Positions 60,484-64,000 of a stretch of DNA of 64,000 nt are shown here, piece by piece. Where the stretch lies: NCBI GenBank assembly GCA_028339975.1, contig JAOLDG010000004.1:62001-126000 (forward strand). The letters are read 5' to 3'. Within the stretch, counting starts at the first letter, position 1. The number at the start of each line of letters is the position of its first letter. The position numbers were made by a program, and so were the translations under genes. The DNA comes from Hyphomicrobiales bacterium. Its GTDB lineage: Bacteria > Pseudomonadota > Alphaproteobacteria > MED-G09. The notes under the pieces are model-generated. The model saw only the letters and a list, made by a program, of their open reading frames with translations, made no database searches and was not told the DNA's origin.

Positions 60484-60702
60484 ATGCTCAATCAAATAAA
60501 AAAATCTCTGATTTTATCTGGCCATAAGACAAGTGTTGCCCTTGAAGAAGATTTCTGGACTGCTCTAGATAGTATTGCAAAGAATAAAAACACAAGCGTA
60601 GATTCTATTATTCAGAAAATTGATAAATATGAAAGAAAAGGAAGTTTAGCATCTGCATTGAGAGTTTTTATTCTTAATTTTTTTATTGAGATGAAAAAAT
60701 GA
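60484..60702 (+). CDS. Ribbon-helix-helix domain protein (RHH_4 type)
   Basis: A 72-residue protein with KSLILSGHKTSVALEEDFWTALDSIA and SLASALRVFILNFF, the pattern of the small RHH_4 family. RHH proteins often bind DNA as dimers through the N-terminal strand, but many members of this family are uncharacterised. The gene follows fumC after 3 nt and is surely co-transcribed; this neighbourhood recurs in alphaproteobacteria, as I remember. Confidence 0.8.
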   Translation: MLNQIKKSLILSGHKTSVALEEDFWTALDSIAKNKNTSVDSIIQKIDKYERKGSLASALRVFILNFFIEMKK

Positions 60703-60782
60703 TGAATCATTGTACGAAAGAGTAGTAAATAATAAATAAGCTTTCTAAAACCTTTTGCCTCTCTTAAAAATAAAGATAAATT

Positions 60783-63017
60783 ATGCTAAAAATAAATGAA
60801 TTAGATGCATTCAAAAAATTAAATGATGTCCAAAAAGAAGCAGTCCTTCATGATAACGGACCTTTACTAGTTCTGGCTGGCGCCGGAACAGGTAAAACAG
60901 GTGTATTAACAACAAGATTAGCTAGAATACTTATGGAAAATATGGCTCTACCAGGCGAAATATTATCTGTAACATTTACAAATAAAGCTGCTAATGAAAT
61001 GAAAAATAGGGTTGGAGGCCTTATAGGGGATATGGTAACTGGACTAAAGTGGTTAGGAACCTTTCACTCAATTGGGGCACAAATTTTACGCCAATACCCA
61101 GAGAAGGTGGGACTAAAAAATGGTTTTATTATTTTAGACACCGATGATCAATTAAGGCTATTAAAGCAACTTATAAAAGATGAAAATATTGATGATAAGA
61201 AATGGTCTGCAAAGGGTCTTTTATCCCTAATTGATAAATGGAAAAATAAAGGCTTAGGTCCCCATCAAATCAATTCGGACCATGGTGACTATTTTGCTAA
61301 TGGCAAAGGTAAGGTTTTATATAAAAAATACCAGCAACAATTAAAATTTTTTAATGCCGCTGACTTCGGTGATCTTATTCTTGAATGCATCAGATTGTTT
61401 AACGAAAATCCAGATATTTTAGAAAATTTTCAGAACCGATTTAAATATATGCTTGTTGACGAGTATCAGGACACCAATACATCACAGTATTTATTACTAA
61501 AATTACTTTCTGGTAAATGGATGAATATCTGTTGCGTAGGAGATGATGATCAATCCATTTATTCTTGGAGAGGGGCTGAGGTAACAAATATATTAAAATT
61601 TGAGAAGGATTTCTCTAATGCAAAAATTATTCGACTAGAACAAAATTATAGATCTACTGGAAATATACTTGCTGCAGCTTCAAAATTAATTGAATCTAAC
61701 GAATCAAGATTTGGAAAAACTTTATGGACTTCATCTAGCGGAGGAGAAAAAGTTTCAGTAACATCCACCTGGGATGGTGAAGAAGAAGCAAGAATAATAA
61801 CCGATGAAATAGAACAACATTCATTAAATAAAAAAAACTTAGATGAAGTTGCTATTTTAGTTCGCGCAAGTTTTCAAATGAGAGAATTTGAGGATAGATT
61901 TGTATCTGTTGGCCTACCTTATAAAGTAATTGGGGGACCCCGATTTTATGAAAGAAAGGAAATACGCGATGCAAATGCCTATTTTCGTTTAGCTATTCAA
62001 CCAAATGATAGTCTTGCTCTCGAGAGAGTTCTAAATACTCCGAAAAGAGGAATAGGAGAGACTACGCTGAAAAAAATAAAGCAATACGCAAAGAACAATA
62101 ATATATCAACTATAGATTCTATTAGAGACCTAATCAAAACCTCTGAAATAAAACCAAAGACTAAAGTATCTCTTAAACATTTTGTAGAACTTACAGAAAG
62201 ATGGAATGATCTCATAGGGGAAAGAAGTCATTACGATATGGCTGAAATAATTTTAGAGGATTCTGGTTACTTAGAAATGCTTCGTAACGATGACTCAATA
62301 ACAGCAGCAGGTCGGTTAGATAATATAAAGGAATTATTTAGATCAATTGAACCTTTTGAAAGTCTAAATGCTTATCTCGAACATATATCCTTAGTAATGG
62401 AGATTGATAAGAATCCCGAAGGAAATAAAGTAAGTCTGATGACTTACCATGCGGCAAAAGGGTTGGAATTTGATTATGTTTACCTTCCTGGTTGGGAAGA
62501 AGGGGTTTTTCCAAACCAGCGGTCATTGGACGAAGGAGGGATAAAGTCACTAGAGGAAGAAAGAAGGCTTGCATATGTTGGAATTACGAGAGCAAAAGTT
62601 AAGTCATCAATATTTTATGCTGCAAATAGAAAAATGCATAATCAATGGCTCTCTAGCATACCATCAAGATTTGTAAGTGAACTTCCCGAGGATAATATTG
62701 AAGTTAATTTATCACATTTTTCAGGGAATAAGGGTAGTTTTACAGATATAAAAGAGGATATCTTTGATCAGTCAGACTATAGCACTCCTGGCTGGGAAAG
62801 GGCCCAAATTCAGAGTTCAAATAATAAAAAAACACCAGAAAATATTACTGTTACCTCAGTTGATACGAGCTCAAAATTTTCTATAGGTTCTCTTGTTTAT
62901 CATAAGAAATTTGGTCAGGGCAAGATTGAATCCGTTGATGGAAAAAAATTAACAATTAATTTTGGAGGTAACGGGACAAGAAAGGTAATGGAAAATTTTA
63001 TCGATATGGCTAACTAA
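60783..63017 (+). CDS. uvrD: DNA helicase UvrD/PcrA-type
   Basis: A 744-residue superfamily 1A helicase acting in nucleotide excision and mismatch repair. Motif I is AGAGTGKT (32-39), motif II DEYQDTN, motif III GDDDQSIYSWRGA, motif V-VI TYHAAKGLEFDYV and YVGITRA. The C-terminus ends with a Tudor-like fold (YHKKFGQGKIESVDGKKLTI) that contacts RNA polymerase in UvrD/PcrA. No SOS-box-like sequence was noticed in the 80 bp upstream. Confidence 0.96.
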   Translation: MLKINELDAFKKLNDVQKEAVLHDNGPLLVLAGAGTGKTGVLTTRLARILMENMALPGEILSVTFTNKAANEMKNRVGGLIGDMVTGLKWLGTFHSIGAQILRQYPEKVGLKNGFIILDTDDQLRLLKQLIKDENIDDKKWSAKGLLSLIDKWKNKGLGPHQINSDHGDYFANGKGKVLYKKYQQQLKFFNAADFGDLILECIRLFNENPDILENFQNRFKYMLVDEYQDTNTSQYLLLKLLSGKWMNICCVGDDDQSIYSWRGAEVTNILKFEKDFSNAKIIRLEQNYRSTGNILAAASKLIESNESRFGKTLWTSSSGGEKVSVTSTWDGEEEARIITDEIEQHSLNKKNLDEVAILVRASFQMREFEDRFVSVGLPYKVIGGPRFYERKEIRDANAYFRLAIQPNDSLALERVLNTPKRGIGETTLKKIKQYAKNNNISTIDSIRDLIKTSEIKPKTKVSLKHFVELTERWNDLIGERSHYDMAEIILEDSGYLEMLRNDDSITAAGRLDNIKELFRSIEPFESLNAYLEHISLVMEIDKNPEGNKVSLMTYHAAKGLEFDYVYLPGWEEGVFPNQRSLDEGGIKSLEEERRLAYVGITRAKVKSSIFYAANRKMHNQWLSSIPSRFVSELPEDNIEVNLSHFSGNKGSFTDIKEDIFDQSDYSTPGWERAQIQSSNNKKTPENITVTSVDTSSKFSIGSLVYHKKFGQGKIESVDGKKLTINFGGNGTRKVMENFIDMAN

Positions 63018-63063
63018 TTTTCTATTTCTTTATTAGGCAAGCTATAATGTGTTATAAAAATTT

Positions 63064-64000
63064 ATGAAAAATTCTATCAGTCATAATATTAAAAAACTTA
63101 GATCATATCTAAAAATAGAAAAATTAGATGGCTTTATTATTCCGCATGAAGATGAATTTCTTACGGAATACACACCCACATCATCAGACAGATTAAAATG
63201 GATTAGTGGATTTACCGGTTCAGCTGGTTCGTCAATTATAACTCAAAATAGTGCAGCTATTTTTGTTGATGGGAGATATACAACCCAGGTTAAAATGGAG
63301 AGTCCTTCAGATATTTTTAATTTTGAGGATTTTACTCTTGATGGTCAGAGAAAATGGATGAAAAATAATACTAGCCATGGGTTTAAATTGGGATTCAGTC
63401 CAAAACTTTTATCATTAAATAAATTTATGGTTCTTAAAAAATTAACTGAAGAAAAAAATATAAAGCTAATAGAAAGTGAAAATATTATCGATGAAATATG
63501 GACTGACAGACCAAAGGAGCCAAACGGAAAGGTAATACATCATGAAGAAAAATTTTCTGGTAAAAGCTTTAAAGAAAAAAAAATAAATCTAATAGAAAAG
63601 CTAAAAGAAGAAGATACAGACTCACTTTTTATATCTGAATCCGACAATACATGCTGGTTATTAAATATTAGAGGTAGTGATTTAGATTACACTCCACTAT
63701 TAAGATGTTTTTCTATTTTTGAAAAAAATGGAAAGGTCTTTCTTTTTTCCAACCATACCGTGGAAGGGCAAATAGAAGAATATTTTAGGAAAAATGAAAT
63801 TACAATATTACCATTAAAAGATATTAAAGATTTTATTGTAAGTGCAAAATATAAAAAAACATTATTTGATCCAAATACAACTCCCCTAGAAATAGCAGAA
63901 ATAATTCAATCAAATTCCTCTTCTTTTATTTTAAAACCTAACCCATGCAGCCTAATGAAGGCTTGTAAAAACCCTATTGAGATAAAAGGTTCAAAAAAAG
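63064..64000 (+). CDS. Xaa-Pro aminopeptidase (M24B), N-terminal part (runs off the window)
   Basis: The frame opens at ATG 63064 and stays open to the window end (312 codons). The N-terminus has the creatinase/aminopeptidase P pattern: DGFIIPHEDEFLTEYTPTSS, WISGFTGSAGSSII and FVDGRYTTQV. SESDNTCWLLNIRGSDLDYTPLL corresponds to the middle creatinase-N-like domain. The metal-binding catalytic domain lies beyond the window, so activity cannot be judged. The protein cleaves N-terminal residues that precede proline. It follows uvrD after 46 nt. Confidence 0.92.
   Translation, partial: MKNSISHNIKKLRSYLKIEKLDGFIIPHEDEFLTEYTPTSSDRLKWISGFTGSAGSSIITQNSAAIFVDGRYTTQVKMESPSDIFNFEDFTLDGQRKWMKNNTSHGFKLGFSPKLLSLNKFMVLKKLTEEKNIKLIESENIIDEIWTDRPKEPNGKVIHHEEKFSGKSFKEKKINLIEKLKEEDTDSLFISESDNTCWLLNIRGSDLDYTPLLRCFSIFEKNGKVFLFSNHTVEGQIEEYFRKNEITILPLKDIKDFIVSAKYKKTLFDPNTTPLEIAEIIQSNSSSFILKPNPCSLMKACKNPIEIKGSKK

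Overview
This window looks like chromosomal DNA from a low-GC, streamlined, probably marine alphaproteobacterium. The ssrA (tmRNA) gene is circularly permuted (acceptor piece first, coding piece second), as in alphaproteobacteria. Gene neighbourhoods such as recA-alaS-icd, bolA-grxD, hflK-hflC-degP next to thyA-folA, and cysE with a DUF3126 gene and a gamma-carbonic anhydrase also fit that class, and there is an alphaproteobacterial-type SOS box upstream of recA. Genes are packed tightly: several convergent pairs abut or overlap at their stop codons and only one gap exceeds 300 bp, which is filled by ssrA. I see no insertion sequence, prophage, CRISPR array or rRNA. The exact clade cannot be fixed from this sequence alone.

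Layout. 1-10.6 kb: cysS (partial), folE, hisI, a two-subunit sodium/solute symporter, a CaiD-like hydratase, gamma-carbonic anhydrase, a duplicated DUF3126 protein, cysE, an SDR, a CHCC zinc-finger protein, tRNA-Leu, purB and map. 10.7-15.9 kb: one operon, cinA-like, purC, purS, purQ, purL, bolA, grxD. 15.9-23.2 kb: rpsD, trmJ, icd, alaS, recA, dksA. 23.3-27.0 kb: MoxR ATPase with a VWA partner, a small lipoprotein, and a ferredoxin with its reductase. 27.1-30.8 kb: a glycosyltransferase, methyltransferase and alpha-toroid (prenyltransferase/cyclase-like) operon facing a second methyltransferase. 30.8-34.8 kb: an alanine/sodium symporter and a PhnC-PhnE-PhnE transporter lacking its binding protein.

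34.8-45.2 kb is the most accessory-looking part: tRNA-Lys, a sterol-desaturase-family protein, a TonB-dependent receptor, small exported proteins, a class IV aminotransferase, a steroid 5-alpha-reductase-like membrane enzyme, an NmrA-type protein, an SDR, a periplasmic PQQ dehydrogenase and an acyltransferase. 45.2-50.3 kb holds leucine/branched-chain synthesis (leuA, ilvC, ilvH, ilvB); leuA is preceded by a leucine-rich leader peptide and three competing hairpins, a convincing attenuator. 50.4-64 kb: miaA, a DUF1015 protein, degP-hflC-hflK, mrp, folA, thyA, two-piece ssrA, fumC, an RHH protein, uvrD and a partial Xaa-Pro aminopeptidase.

Most genes are housekeeping. The best candidates for undescribed biology are the leuA leader, the 27-31 kb glycosyltransferase/toroid/methyltransferase cluster, the sterol/terpenoid-like gene set at 35-44 kb, the tandem DUF3126 protein, and a map gene that appears to start at a non-canonical ATT codon.
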